A stretch of DNA of 57,103 nt from Nocardiopsis sp. CC223A (GTDB lineage: Bacteria; Actinomycetota; Actinomycetes; Streptosporangiales; Streptosporangiaceae), in the NCBI RefSeq assembly GCF_030766825.1, contig NZ_JASFDV010000039.1, positions 1 through 57,103 of the forward strand. Direction: 5' to 3'. Below the pieces are notes generated by a model. The model had not been told where the DNA came from and did no database searches. It worked only from the letters and a program-made list of their open reading frames with translations. The position numbers were made by a program, and so were the translations under genes. Shown here one piece after another: positions 1 to 8,691 of this stretch (position 1 is the first letter of the stretch; every line of letters starts with the position of its first letter).

Positions 1-798
1 CTATGACGGACGCCGGTTCGCCGTGTGCGGTGAAGGGGCCTCCCCGTGCGGCCGGAACACCAGTTGCACGTGGTCCCCGTCCTCCAGGACGCGTACCGAG
101 ATCCGGTAGACGGGTTCGAGTACCTCGGGGGTCAGGACTTCGTTGGTGGGCCCGGCCTCGACCACCCGGCCCTGGTCGAGCAGCACCAGGCGGTCGCAGT
201 AGCGCGCGGCCAGGTTGAGGTCGTGCAGCACGACGACCGTGGTGATGTCGAGAGCACTCACCAACTGGAGGATCTCGTGCTGATACCGGATGTCCAGGTG
301 GTTGGTCGGTTCGTCCAGGAGCAGGTGGCCGGTCTGCTGGGTGAGCGCACGGGCGATGAGGGTGCGCTGCTTCTCGCCTCCGGACAGGGCGGCGAAGTTG
401 CGGTCGGCCAGGTGGCGGATCCCGACCCGCCGCAGCGCGGCGGCGGCGATGCGGTGGTCGTCGGCGGTGTACGCCTGGAGCGAAGAGCGATGGGGGGACC
501 GTCCGAGCAGGACCATCTCGGCGACGGTGACCGGTAGTTCCGGTGGCGCTTCCTGGGCCACCACCGCGATGCGCCGGGGCAGCTCGCGCCCGGACAGTGC
601 GCCCACCGCCTCGTCGTCGACGAGCACCGCTCCGTGCCTCGGGGACAGCGCGGCGTACAGGATGCGCAACAGGGTCGTCTTCCCGCTGCCGTTCGGGCCG
701 ATGAGCCCGAGGACACGGCCGGAGTCGGCGCGGAGCCCGACCCCGGCGAGCACGGGGGTTCCGTCGTAGGCGAACGTCACGTCGGCTGCGCTGATCAT
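1..798 (-). CDS. FecE-type ABC transporter ATP-binding protein (metal-chelate uptake)
   Basis: This 265-residue cytoplasmic ATPase should power the FecCD permease and lipoprotein binding protein encoded upstream in the same operon. All ABC landmarks are readable in order: Walker A GPNGSGKTT near residue 34, Q-loop region VVAQEA, signature LSGGEKQR, Walker B LLLDEPTNHLD and H-loop VVLHDLNLA. Length and the NHLD variant are typical of the iron/siderophore/cobalamin subfamily. The ATG at 798 follows a weak purine-rich stretch, and the stop codon is the first three bases of the window, so the gene is complete. It is the last gene of a seven-gene operon, 46 nt after the MFS gene. The cargo is not decided by this protein; the Zur-like box at the operon head suggests zinc or another metal rather than iron. 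Confidence 0.93.
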   Translation of the reverse strand: MISAADVTFAYDGTPVLAGVGLRADSGRVLGLIGPNGSGKTTLLRILYAALSPRHGAVLVDDEAVGALSGRELPRRIAVVAQEAPPELPVTVAEMVLLGRSPHRSSLQAYTADDHRIAAAALRRVGIRHLADRNFAALSGGEKQRTLIARALTQQTGHLLLDEPTNHLDIRYQHEILQLVSALDITTVVVLHDLNLAARYCDRLVLLDQGRVVEAGPTNEVLTPEVLEPVYRISVRVLEDGDHVQLVFRPHGEAPSPHTANRRPS

Positions 799-844
799 GA
801 TGGGAGACTCTCATGGGGCGTTGGCGGTGAAAGGTCCGCGGCTG

Positions 845-2083
845 TCACAGGGAGGGCTCGGACCGTGTGACGGCCCGGGGGTCGGCGAGGCGTCGGGTAC
901 CCGGCACGGCCAGCGCGCCCAGCGCCGCGGCCACGGTCAGCAGTCCGCACACCAGCAGCACCGGGGCCTGGCCGACCGTGGTCAGTGCGAGGGGCAGCAG
1001 GATCAGGCCCAGCGGCGCGGCACCGTGGGAGACCATGAAGTCGAAGGAGAAGAGCCGGCCCATCCGCTCCGGCGGCACCTCCCTCTGGATGGCGCTGAAC
1101 CAGGGGATGTTGAACGCCTCGATCCCGACCCCGCCGGCGAAGTAGGCGAGCAGCACCAGGGCCGCGCCCCACTCCGGCGATACCGATGGCACGGTGAGGG
1201 CCAGCGGTACCAGGCCGTAGAGGCCGAGCCCGAGGAAGGCGACGGTCCCCGGCCGGCTCGGAGTCCACCGCGACAACAGCAGCGCCCCGGCCACGGCCCC
1301 GGCGGAGTAACAGCCGAGCGCGATCCCGAGGAACGTGTCGCCGCCCAGTTCGCTCCGGCTGACCACGGGCAGGGTCAGCTGCTGCACCGCGAACCCGAGC
1401 GCCAGCCAGACCACCAGTGCGCAGAGTCCGGCGACGAACCAGCGGTGTCTGCCCACCTCGCGGAGCACCTCGGCGTAGTCGGCGAACGGGCGCCGCCGCG
1501 CGTCGTTGGACGGCGGCCGCTCGCCGCGCGGAAGGAGGAACGCCAGCCCTGCCGAGCCGAGCCAGAGCAGGCCGGCGGCCGCGAGCGTGACCGAGCCGCC
1601 GACCGTCGCGTAGAGAAGGGCCGCCAGGGTCGGCCCGCCGACCAGCATCAGCCGATTGCTCAGTGTGGACAGCGCGTTGGCCCGCTGCCGGTCCGGTTCG
1701 GCCACCACCTCCCCGATCAGGGCCTGGTACGCGCCGCGGAAGACGCCCTCGCCGATCCCGGCCACCAGGATCGCGGCGCAGATCGCCGGCACCGACACGG
1801 TGAACGCGGCGACCGACGCCAGGATCGCCGTTCCGCGCACGGCGCTCGCCACGGTGAGCACGGTACGGCGCGGGTGGCCGTCGGTGATCATGCCGCCGAT
1901 GATCGCGCCGACGACGAAGCCCGCCGTGCGCGAGCCGAGCACGAGCCCGAGGACGGCGACCCCGCCCTGTGTGTCGAGCAGGAACAGGGTGAGCGCCACC
2001 GGGGTCAACGAGGTGGCCGTGCTGGAGGCCGTGTAGCTCAGCCAGGCCAGCCGGAACCGGCGGTCGTCCAGGATCGAGAGCAT
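845..2083 (-). CDS. MFS transporter, EntS-like putative metallophore exporter
   Basis: This 412-residue polytopic membrane protein begins LDDRRFRLAWLSYTAS and has about 12 hydrophobic segments, as in the MFS_3/EntS group that exports enterobactin-type siderophores. The MFS loop 2-3 signature is loosely present as SRTAGFVVGAIIGG followed by the basic stretch HPRRT. The ATG at 2083 has GAGG about 8 nt upstream, inside the end of the ATP-grasp gene, whose stop is 9 nt away, so the two are probably translationally coupled. Its position between a ligase and an ABC importer fits export of a compound made by the operon. The substrate is inferred, and general drug efflux cannot be excluded. Confidence 0.88.
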   Translation of the reverse strand: MLSILDDRRFRLAWLSYTASSTATSLTPVALTLFLLDTQGGVAVLGLVLGSRTAGFVVGAIIGGMITDGHPRRTVLTVASAVRGTAILASVAAFTVSVPAICAAILVAGIGEGVFRGAYQALIGEVVAEPDRQRANALSTLSNRLMLVGGPTLAALLYATVGGSVTLAAAGLLWLGSAGLAFLLPRGERPPSNDARRRPFADYAEVLREVGRHRWFVAGLCALVVWLALGFAVQQLTLPVVSRSELGGDTFLGIALGCYSAGAVAGALLLSRWTPSRPGTVAFLGLGLYGLVPLALTVPSVSPEWGAALVLLAYFAGGVGIEAFNIPWFSAIQREVPPERMGRLFSFDFMVSHGAAPLGLILLPLALTTVGQAPVLLVCGLLTVAAALGALAVPGTRRLADPRAVTRSEPSL

Positions 2084-2092
2084 CGCGGCGCC

Positions 2093-3025
2093 TCAGACCG
2101 TGACCGAGGGGCGCCAGCCGGTGCGCGCCCCGTGGAAGTCGCTGGCCGCGGAGACCAGGAAGGAGGCCAGTTCCAGCAGAGGCACCGGGTCCATGTCCAG
2201 CTCTCGGAAGGTGGCGGTACAGGTGGGGCAGGTGTTGACCTCGTAGACCCGCAGTTCGCCGGTCCGCTCGTCGCGGGCGACGTCCACACCGGCGAACAAC
2301 GCGTCCATCGCCTCCGCCGCCTGCTCGGCGATCACGCGCAGCTCCTCGGTGAGCTCGGCGCGGTGCCGGGTGTTGCCGGGGGCGTTGGATATCCAGGTGC
2401 CCTGGGGTGCGACCCGCGTCACCGCGGCCACCGCCTGGTAGTTGACGCACAACACGCGGATGTCGCGATGCCCCGCCGGGACGAAGGGCTGGACGTAGTA
2501 CTGCTCGGGCGCGGGGTCGAGCGAGCGGGTGTACTCGCGTACCGACGCCTCGTCGGCCAGCCGGTACATCCCGCGACCGCGGGAGCTCATCAGCGGTTTG
2601 GTCACCACCGGGTATCCGCGCTCGGCGGTCCAGGACACCAGGGTCTCCTCGTCCCGGCCCCACAGCACCGGCAGGTGCCGCACGCCGGCGCGGTGCAGCA
2701 GCGCGGAGTTCAGGTACTTCGACTGCCCGCGCAACAGCGTCATCGCCGAGTTCACCACGGGTATCCCGGCGAGCCGTGCGGTCTCCAGCTGGTTCATGCC
2801 CAGGATCAGGTAGTCCTCGTAGACCCAGCCGAACATCAGGTCGGGCGCCAGTTCGACGCCGTCGACCAGGAAGCGGGTGCCGTCCGCGGTCACCTCGGTG
2901 ACCAGTTCGTCGGGGTGCACCCGTCGGGCGTCGCCGCCCAGGCGGCGGATCTCGGTGAACAGGGCACGGTGGTCGTCGTCGTCATCGTCGTTGCCGAGCA
3001 GGACGATCAGCGGCGTTTCGGCCAT
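2093..3025 (-). CDS. ATP-grasp ligase (RimK-like)
   Basis: This 310-residue protein has the ATP-grasp layout: an N-terminal Rossmann-like lobe, an ATP-binding lobe with PVVTKPLMSSRGRGM (adenine/phosphate-binding Lys and glycine-rich loop), then YYVQPFVPAGHRDIRVL and the metal-binding end RVYEVNTCPTC, where E and N are the usual Mg ligands. The family activates a carboxylate as acyl-phosphate and joins it to an amine or thiol. Here it is presumably the bond-forming step of a small metallophore, since no NRPS or NIS synthetase is present. An unusual run of six Asp follows LLGN near the N-terminus. The ATG at 3025 has GAGGAAGG about 12 nt upstream. Alternatives are amino-acid ligase or RimK-like protein modification. 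Confidence 0.85.
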   Translation of the reverse strand: MAETPLIVLLGNDDDDDDHRALFTEIRRLGGDARRVHPDELVTEVTADGTRFLVDGVELAPDLMFGWVYEDYLILGMNQLETARLAGIPVVNSAMTLLRGQSKYLNSALLHRAGVRHLPVLWGRDEETLVSWTAERGYPVVTKPLMSSRGRGMYRLADEASVREYTRSLDPAPEQYYVQPFVPAGHRDIRVLCVNYQAVAAVTRVAPQGTWISNAPGNTRHRAELTEELRVIAEQAAEAMDALFAGVDVARDERTGELRVYEVNTCPTCTATFRELDMDPVPLLELASFLVSAASDFHGARTGWRPSVTV

Positions 3026-3071
3026 TGTGGACAGAGCCTTCCTCGTGGGGGTGCGGCAGTGCGATACGGGA

Positions 3072-4175
3072 TCAGGCCGCCGACCTCATTCGGCGTACCA
3101 GGAACAGCAGGAACGGCGCGCCCACCACGGCGGTGACGATGCCGATCGGCAGCTCGCGGGGGACGAACGCCATCCGGGCCACCACGTCGGCCCAGATCAG
3201 GAAGGACGCCCCGAGCAGCGCGGCGACCGGCAGCAACCGCCGGTGCACGCCGCCGACGCAGAGCCGGGCCACGTGCGGGACGACCAGGCCGACGAATCCG
3301 ATGCCGCCGGACACCGCGACCGCGGCGCCCACGCACAGGGCGACCACCAGCAGCACCTGAACGCGCAGCCGGGCCGGCGGGCTGCCCAACGCGTGCGCGG
3401 TGTCGTCACCGAGGGTGAGCGCGTCCAGCTTCCGCGACCAGAGCAGCAGGATCGCCAACGCGAGCACCATCGCCGCCCCGGCGGTCGCCACCCCGGACCA
3501 CTGGGCCCTGGCCAGCGAGCCGAGCAGCCAGAACAGCACGGCTCGGGCGCCTTCCGGCGTGTCCGAGGCGAAGATCAGGAAGCTGGTGGCGGCGTGGAGC
3601 ACGTAGCCGACCGAGACGCCCGCGAGCAGCAGGCGCACCGACGTGATCTTTCCTCCGATGGTCGCGAGCGCGAACACCACGGCGGTCGCGACCATCGCGC
3701 CGACGAACGCGCTGCCGGTGAGCGAACTCGCGCCGATCGAGGCGCCGACACCGAACAGGATGGTGAGCGCGGCGCCGGTGGAGGCCCCGTAGGTCACGCC
3801 CAGCAGGTAGGGCTCTGCCAGCACGTTGCGCACCAGGGCCTGTAGCGCCGCCCCGGAGATCGCCAGTGCCGCCCCGACCGCGGCGGCCAGCAGTACCCGG
3901 GGTGTGCGCACCAACCAGACGATGCTGTCCTCGGAGGCGTCCCACGTCGCCTCCGGCGTGCCGAGGACGTGGCCGCCGATGATGCGCGCGACGATGTCGG
4001 GCGTGATCGAGACCGGGCCGAGCCCGATCGCCACCGGGATGCTGACCAGCAGCAGCACGGTGAGGCCGCCGACCCACAGCAGCGTCCGCCGGGTGCGTCG
4101 GCCGTGGTCGAGATCGTCGGGTGGCACGTCGCCACTTCCGCCGAGCGTGTCGTCCTGGTCTGCGGTCAACGTCAT
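3072..4175 (-). CDS. FecCD-family ABC transporter permease
   Basis: This 367-residue inner-membrane permease has about ten hydrophobic helices. Family motifs are clear: RTPRVLLAAAVGAALAISG, NVLAEPYLLGVTYGAS, LGDDTAHALG (coupling loop to the ATPase) and GFVGLVVPHVAR, ending PFLLFLVRR. A roughly 35-residue Asp/Arg-rich cytoplasmic tail precedes the first helix. The ATG at 4175 has AAGAGGTA at good spacing. Only one permease gene exists in this operon, so it probably acts as a homodimer with the neighbouring binding protein and ATPase. Confidence 0.93.
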   Translation of the reverse strand: MTLTADQDDTLGGSGDVPPDDLDHGRRTRRTLLWVGGLTVLLLVSIPVAIGLGPVSITPDIVARIIGGHVLGTPEATWDASEDSIVWLVRTPRVLLAAAVGAALAISGAALQALVRNVLAEPYLLGVTYGASTGAALTILFGVGASIGASSLTGSAFVGAMVATAVVFALATIGGKITSVRLLLAGVSVGYVLHAATSFLIFASDTPEGARAVLFWLLGSLARAQWSGVATAGAAMVLALAILLLWSRKLDALTLGDDTAHALGSPPARLRVQVLLVVALCVGAAVAVSGGIGFVGLVVPHVARLCVGGVHRRLLPVAALLGASFLIWADVVARMAFVPRELPIGIVTAVVGAPFLLFLVRRMRSAA

Positions 4176-4260
4176 CGCGGTACCTCTTCGCCGGCCGCCG
4201 GGCGGGTGGCCGGCACGCTCGGTCGGCGCCGGCCACCCGTCCGTCGGTGGTCACGGTGTG

Positions 4261-5292
4261 TCATTCGTTGATCAGTTCGGCCAACTGCTCCAGGCCGTCG
4301 ACCGCGAGCGTTCCGTGCCCCGAGTAGTAGAAGTCGAGCACCATCACCTCGCCGGCCTCGATCGCCGGGACCGAGCCGAGCTCCGATCGGCCGGTGAGCG
4401 TGTCGCGCACCTCCTGCTCGGAGGTGTCCCCCGGTTCGTACAGCGCGATCAGCCGTTCCGGGGCGGCGTCGATCAGGGCTTCGGTGTTCGGCTCGAAGTA
4501 CCGTTCGTCGGTGTCCTCGAAGACGTTCGACAGGCCCGCGTACTCCATCTGCTGGTGGATCATGCCGCGTCGGCCGTACGCGCCGAGCCCGCTGTCCGGA
4601 CCCGCGACGAACAGCGCGGCGGCCGTCCCCCCGGGCGGCGGCGACTGCTCGGCCTGCTGACGCACCGCGTCGACCCGGCCGCGCAGGTCGGTCACCGCCT
4701 GTTCGGCGGTCTCCTCGGTCCCCAGGACCTCGCCCAGGGTGGTGATGTCGTCGTAGACGCCCTCCAACGGGTCTTCGACGTCGGACTGCCCGGCGCCGAA
4801 GCCGCCGCAGTATCCGCTGATGATCAGCGTCGGGATGCCGGCGTCCGCGAGGTCCTCCGGGCCGAACTCGTTGAGCCCGTAGGTGACCACCAGGTCGGGC
4901 CCGGCACCGATGATCACCTCGCGGGAGATGTCGTCCGAACTCTGGATGGGGGCCTGCTCGGCCTCGCCGAGCGGACCTTCCGCGTCGCCGAGCGGCTCCC
5001 CGATCAGGGGGGAGAACGTACCGATCCGGTCCGTGCCGCCGGCGGCGTGCACCAGCGTCCCGGCCTCGCCGCCGATCACGTACAGGTTCTCCGGCGGCGC
5101 CTCGATGGTGACCTCACGGCCACAGTTCTGCACCGTCAGCGGGAATCCCTCGCTGCCCGCGCCGGCGGCCGTTTCGTCACCGCCGCCGCCACCGCCACCG
5201 CACGCCGTGACGGCGATGATCCCGGTGGCGGCCACGAGGGCGAGACCGGGACGCCGGACGGGGCGCCGCATGGAGTGCTGCTCATCCTGCAT
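4261..5292 (-). CDS. Metal-chelate ABC transporter substrate-binding lipoprotein
   Basis: This extracytoplasmic binding protein (343 residues) belongs to the FepB/BtuF cluster. The N-terminus has a basic region, a hydrophobic core and the lipobox VTAC followed by a seven-Gly linker. The mature part contains a two-lobe fold with ENLYVIGGEAGTLVHA, PDLVVTYGLNEFG, APERLIALYEPGD and a final helix LEQLAELINE. I chose the ATG at 5292, preceded by AAAGGA 10 nt upstream; a TTG at 5319 would add nine residues with no better ribosome site. The gene lies between the PLP enzyme and the FecCD permease. Ligand identity is inferred from the operon only. Confidence 0.9.
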   Translation of the reverse strand: MQDEQHSMRRPVRRPGLALVAATGIIAVTACGGGGGGGDETAAGAGSEGFPLTVQNCGREVTIEAPPENLYVIGGEAGTLVHAAGGTDRIGTFSPLIGEPLGDAEGPLGEAEQAPIQSSDDISREVIIGAGPDLVVTYGLNEFGPEDLADAGIPTLIISGYCGGFGAGQSDVEDPLEGVYDDITTLGEVLGTEETAEQAVTDLRGRVDAVRQQAEQSPPPGGTAAALFVAGPDSGLGAYGRRGMIHQQMEYAGLSNVFEDTDERYFEPNTEALIDAAPERLIALYEPGDTSEQEVRDTLTGRSELGSVPAIEAGEVMVLDFYYSGHGTLAVDGLEQLAELINE

Positions 5293-5406
5293 GGAAGGGG
5301 GATCCTTTCGGTCGATCAATGGTCACGACGGACACGCGGTGCCGTCGCCTCGGCGCTGGGCCGGGAGAGAGGGAAGAGGGAACGGCTCCGCCGACGGGGG
5401 CCGCGG

Positions 5407-6450
5407 TCAGGTCGATCTGCTCGGGGCGTGAGCGGGTACCGGCACGGCGTCGTGCGGGGAAGGTGAGGGGGCCACCCAGTCGGTGACGGACCAGGGCAGC
5501 GCGATCCCGTCGCTGTCGGCCACCTCGTGCGGTGCCAGACCGGCGATGCCGGGAACGTGCGCGTGCGCCGCGAACGCCGCGCGGACGTAGCGGTGACCGG
5601 TGTCCGGAGCGAGGAACACCACGGTGCGCCCCTGCGTGCGCCCGCGCTCCCACTCCGCGGCGAGGTAGGCCGCTCCGGCGGACAACCCGGCGAACACGCC
5701 GCTGTCCCTCAGCAGGGCCACCGCGCCGGCCCGCGCGTACTCGAACGAGACCCAGTGGATGCGGTCGTACAGCTCGTGGCGCACGTTGCGGAACTCGATC
5801 GAGCTGCCGATGCCCGCGATGATCATGTCCGGGTCGGCGGTGTGCCCGGCGTCGAAGGTGACGCTGCCGAACGGCTGGATGCCGATCAGCTGCACGTCCC
5901 GGCCCGCCGCCCGCAGATAGCAGGCCAGGGCGCCGGTCGAGGAGCCGGTTCCCACACCGCTGACGATGGTCAGCGGTCCGGTCGGCACCTCTCGGTCGAG
6001 CTGTTCGGCCACCTCGCGGTAGCCGACGTAGTGGATCGCGTCGTGGTACTGGCGCATCCAGTGGAAACCGGGGTTCTCCAGCAACAGCTTCCCGACCCGC
6101 TCGACCCGCCGGTTCTGGTCCAGCATCAGGTCGTCCGACGGCGGCATCTGTTCGAGGGTCGCGCCCAGGATCTCCAGCTGTACGCGCAACGTCTCGTCCA
6201 CCGTGGTGGAACCCACGATGTGGCAGCGCATCCCGTACCGGTGACAGGCCAGTGCGAGGGCCAGCGCGTAGATGCCGCTCGAACTGTCCACCAGGGTGTC
6301 GCCGGGGCGCACCGCCTCCGTGGCCAGCAGATGCCGCACGGCGCCCAGGGCCGAGCGCACCTTCATCACCTCGAACCGCAGGCACACCAGGTCCGGGGCG
6401 AGCCGAATGCAGTCGGGATCGGCGATGGCGTCCGCGTAGTGCTCGTGCAC
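5407..6450 (-). CDS. Diverged cysteine-synthase-fold PLP enzyme, putative metallophore biosynthesis
   Basis: This 347-residue fold-type II PLP enzyme resembles OASS/SbnA-type beta-replacement enzymes. It keeps a substrate/PLP loop (TLVDSSSGIYALALA, where the family has SSGNTG), the phosphate-binding glycine loop VSGVGTGSSTGALA, and the late segment DSGVFAGLSAGAA. The usual Asn-Pro-x-Gly-Ser-x-Lys-Asp stretch is absent; the best candidate for the Schiff-base lysine is K30 in EVMKVRSAL. This suggests altered chemistry, for example a diaminopropionate-like or other beta-substituted alanine building block. Start is GTG at 6450, 5 nt after the methyltransferase stop, with GGGAAGG upstream. A long upstream extension in frame is only the shadow of the methyltransferase gene. 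Confidence 0.82.
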   Translation of the reverse strand: MHEHYADAIADPDCIRLAPDLVCLRFEVMKVRSALGAVRHLLATEAVRPGDTLVDSSSGIYALALALACHRYGMRCHIVGSTTVDETLRVQLEILGATLEQMPPSDDLMLDQNRRVERVGKLLLENPGFHWMRQYHDAIHYVGYREVAEQLDREVPTGPLTIVSGVGTGSSTGALACYLRAAGRDVQLIGIQPFGSVTFDAGHTADPDMIIAGIGSSIEFRNVRHELYDRIHWVSFEYARAGAVALLRDSGVFAGLSAGAAYLAAEWERGRTQGRTVVFLAPDTGHRYVRAAFAAHAHVPGIAGLAPHEVADSDGIALPWSVTDWVAPSPSPHDAVPVPAHAPSRST

Positions 6451-6455
6451 CGCGC

Positions 6456-7253
6456 TCAACCCTTCCCGCCGGGACGGCCGTCCGAGCGGCGCAGGGCGAA
6501 CAGGTAGGTCTGCACGTCGTCGCCGGGCCAGTCCTCGACGTGCACGACCTCGGCGTCGAACCCGGCCTGTAGCGCCAGCGCCACGATGTCGCGCAGCGGT
6601 GCGGTGTTCGACACGATCAGGTACACGACCCCGTCGGCGGCGAGCAGGTCCCGGGCCACCAACTGGTCGAAGAACCGGGCCGCGATGTCGCGGCCCAGGC
6701 ACAGGTTGCGCACGATCTCCGGGTCGTCCGACAGCGGCAGTTCGATGGCAGGCGGGTTGAACGTCACGACGTCCACCTGCTCGCCGTCGGGGAACCCCTC
6801 CCACACGTCGGCCACGAGCGGGACCAGCGTCGGCCCGTCCGCGCCGACGATCCGCTCGTAGTGCCGGGCGGCGGTGCGCACACTCTCCGGGTGTACGTCC
6901 AGCGCGTAGACGATGCTCGCACCGCGAACGCCGGCCACCACGGCCTCCACGCCCAGACCCGCGCCCATCGCGGCGTAGCGCAGTCCGGCGACCGGCAGCG
7001 TCCCGTCGAGCAACCGGGTGTGCACCAGTCGACTGGTCTCACCCGGGTGGAACACCCCCGGCGGCAGCTCGAAGTCCCAGCCGTTCCAGGTGTAGGTGCG
7101 GTGCTCGTGGATGGCACGGCCGGGGTTGTTGATCGCCCGGATCTCATCGGCGGACAGCGTCTGAGGCAGCAGCCCGTGCAGCTCCCAGCCGGTGGCGGTG
7201 CCCGGTTGGACCGGTGCGCGGGTCCTGCTGGCCGCAGAGGACGGTCGATGCAC
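6456..7253 (-). CDS. Class I SAM-dependent methyltransferase (N-methyltransferase type)
   Basis: This 265-residue protein has a Rossmann SAM site: motif I YAAMGAGLGVEAVVAG, acidic residue at the end of strand 2 in ALDVHPESV, and motif IV TFNPPAIELP. The NPP triad is typical of enzymes methylating planar amide or amino nitrogens (PrmC/RsmC type), so N-methylation of a peptide-like product is plausible. GTG at 7253 is the chosen start because GAAGGGAAG lies 6 nt upstream; the open frame to 7412 is not protein-like and runs through the operator. It is the first gene of the putative metallophore operon. Confidence 0.83.
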   Translation of the reverse strand: MHRPSSAASRTRAPVQPGTATGWELHGLLPQTLSADEIRAINNPGRAIHEHRTYTWNGWDFELPPGVFHPGETSRLVHTRLLDGTLPVAGLRYAAMGAGLGVEAVVAGVRGASIVYALDVHPESVRTAARHYERIVGADGPTLVPLVADVWEGFPDGEQVDVVTFNPPAIELPLSDDPEIVRNLCLGRDIAARFFDQLVARDLLAADGVVYLIVSNTAPLRDIVALALQAGFDAEVVHVEDWPGDDVQTYLFALRRSDGRPGGKG

Positions 7254-7363
7254 GGTGTCTTCCCTTCGTTCGGTCACCGGGGCCGCTGACGGCCCGGTGA
7301 GCCTCGCGTTCACACGATCCGCCCCGTCGGCATCCGCACACGGGGCGGGTGGGCAATGAACAA

Positions 7364-7378
7364 TGAAAACGATTATCA
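7364..7378 (-). promoter_or_regulatory. Fur-family (Zur-like) 7-1-7 operator
   Basis: The plus-strand sequence TGAAAACGATTATCA fits a 7-1-7 layout; five of seven arm positions pair. It differs at two positions from the idealised actinobacterial Zur-type palindrome TGAAAATGATTTTCA (recalled from knowledge of the family). It sits in a local AT-rich patch 111 nt upstream of the methyltransferase start. On the minus strand a -10-like GATAAT falls inside the box, so binding would block transcription. It does not resemble the TTAGGTTAGGCTAA iron box found at the other transporter operon. Confidence 0.6.
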
Positions 7379-7530
7379 GTATTAGCACACGGGGCGCGGA
7401 CAGTGAATGCACCCGTGGTCACGCCTGTGGCACGCTCCGTGTTCATGCCCGGTGGCCAGGGGTGATGGCCGCTTCCCCTCGGTTCAAGAACGCGCCTCTC
7501 CCGACGATGTGACGGTCTTCGCGGACCGGA

Positions 7531-7796
7531 CGGGGTCACCGTGGTCCGTTTGGTCGAGGGTGTCCTGCCGAGCGCTGTGGCGGTCCGGGTTCGCTCTCGG
7601 CCTTGGAGGCCATGGCACGGGTCCACGCTGCCGACCCGGACCCGATGGTGATGCGCAGCCGGGCGGGGTCACCGCGGTCCGTTTGGTCGGGGGTGTCCTG
7701 CCGGACGCTGTGGTGGTCCGGGTTCGCTCTCGGCCTTGGAGGCCATGGCACGGGTCCACACCGCCGACCCGGACCCGACGGTGGTGCGCATCGAGT
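7531..7796. repeat. 133-bp direct tandem repeat, two copies, in the gap between the two metal operons
   Basis: The motif CGGGGTCACCG begins at 7531 and again at 7664, giving a period of 133 bp. The copies are about 90% alike through GTCCGTTTGGTCG, GGTCCGGGTTCGCTCTC, GGCCATGGCACGGG and CCGACCCGGACCCGA. Short open frames cross it but differ between copies and are not protein-like. The repeat fills most of the 628-nt gap between the siderophore ATPase stop (7882) and the metallophore operon start (7253). No conventional gene is seen in that gap; apart from this repeat it holds the Zur-like operator. Confidence 0.85.
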
Positions 7797-7881
7797 CCAC
7801 GGACGCGATCCGCGACCTCACAAGAGCGCCGACCACGGGCATGCCCGCGCTCCCGCGCCCCGACCCCGCCGCGCGGGGGCG

Positions 7882-8691
7882 TCAGGTGGCGACGGTGCGG
7901 TGGGGCACGATGACCGGGGCGCCGGTGCGCGGGTCGGTCAGCACCGACGCCTCCACCGAGAACACCTCCCGCAGCAGCTCCTCGGTCACCACCTGCGCCG
8001 GCTCGCCCTGGGCGACCACCTCCCCGGCCCGCATCGCCACGATGTGGTGCGCGTACCGGCAGGCCAGGTTGAGGTCGTGCAGCACCATGACCACGGTGCT
8101 GCCCCGGTCCCGGTTGAGCGCGGCGACCAGTTCCAGCACGTCCAGCTGGTGGGCCATGTCCAGGTAGGTGGTGGGCTCGTCCAGCAGCAGCAGGTCGGTG
8201 CGCTGGGCGACCGCCATCGCGATCCACACCCGCTGGCGTTGCCCGCCCGACAGCTCGTCCACGTCGCGTTCGGCCAGCTCCAGGGTCCCGGTGGCGCGCA
8301 GCGCGTCCTCCACCGCCGCGGCGTCCTCCCCGCCCCACTGCCGCCACCAGCTCTGGTGCGGGTGGCGCCCGCGCGAGACCAGGTCGCGCACGGTGATCCC
8401 CTCCGGCGCCACCGGCGACTGCGGCAGCATCCCCAGCACCCGGGCGACCTCGCGCGAGGGCGTCCGGGCGATGTCCGCGCCGTCCAGCAGCACGGCGCCG
8501 CCGCGCGGCGCCAGCAACCGGGCCAGCCCGCGCAGGAACGTGGACTTGCCGCAGGCGTTGGCGCCCACCACCACGGTCACCCGCCCGTCGGGCACGTCCA
8601 GGGACAGCCCCGGCACGACGGTCCGGTCGCCGTAACCCAGGGACAGGTCGAGCGCGCGCAGGCGCGCGGGCCCGGGGTCGGTCGCGGTCAT
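7882..8691 (-). CDS. Siderophore ABC transporter ATP-binding protein
   Basis: This 269-residue ATPase is the last gene of the iron-box operon. It shows Walker [10 protein letters not shown] (Ala and Cys in the loop, common in the FepC/FhuC group), signature [14 protein letters not shown], Walker [13 protein letters not shown] and H-loop [16 protein letters not shown]. The motif TTYLDMAHQ is characteristic of ferric-siderophore ATPases. The ATG at 8691 overlaps the upstream permease stop as ATGA. A longer in-frame extension to 9771 is a shadow of the permease gene. Confidence 0.95.
   Translation of the reverse strand: MTATDPGPARLRALDLSLGYGDRTVVPGLSLDVPDGRVTVVVGANACGKSTFLRGLARLLAPRGGAVLLDGADIARTPSREVARVLGMLPQSPVAPEGITVRDLVSRGRHPHQSWWRQWGGEDAAAVEDALRATGTLELAERDVDELSGGQRQRVWIAMAVAQRTDLLLLDEPTTYLDMAHQLDVLELVAALNRDRGSTVVMVLHDLNLACRYAHHIVAMRAGEVVAQGEPAQVVTEELLREVFSVEASVLTDPRTGAPVIVPHRTVAT

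Noticed and set aside
5407..6804. Longer 465-residue start for the PLP enzyme
   Set aside because: The extra N-terminus lies inside the methyltransferase gene in another frame and is Arg/Gly-rich. GTG 6450 has a good ribosome site 5 nt after the upstream stop.
7413..7881. Several short open frames across the 133-bp repeats
   Set aside because: Frames are not conserved between copies and have no ribosome sites or plausible protein composition.
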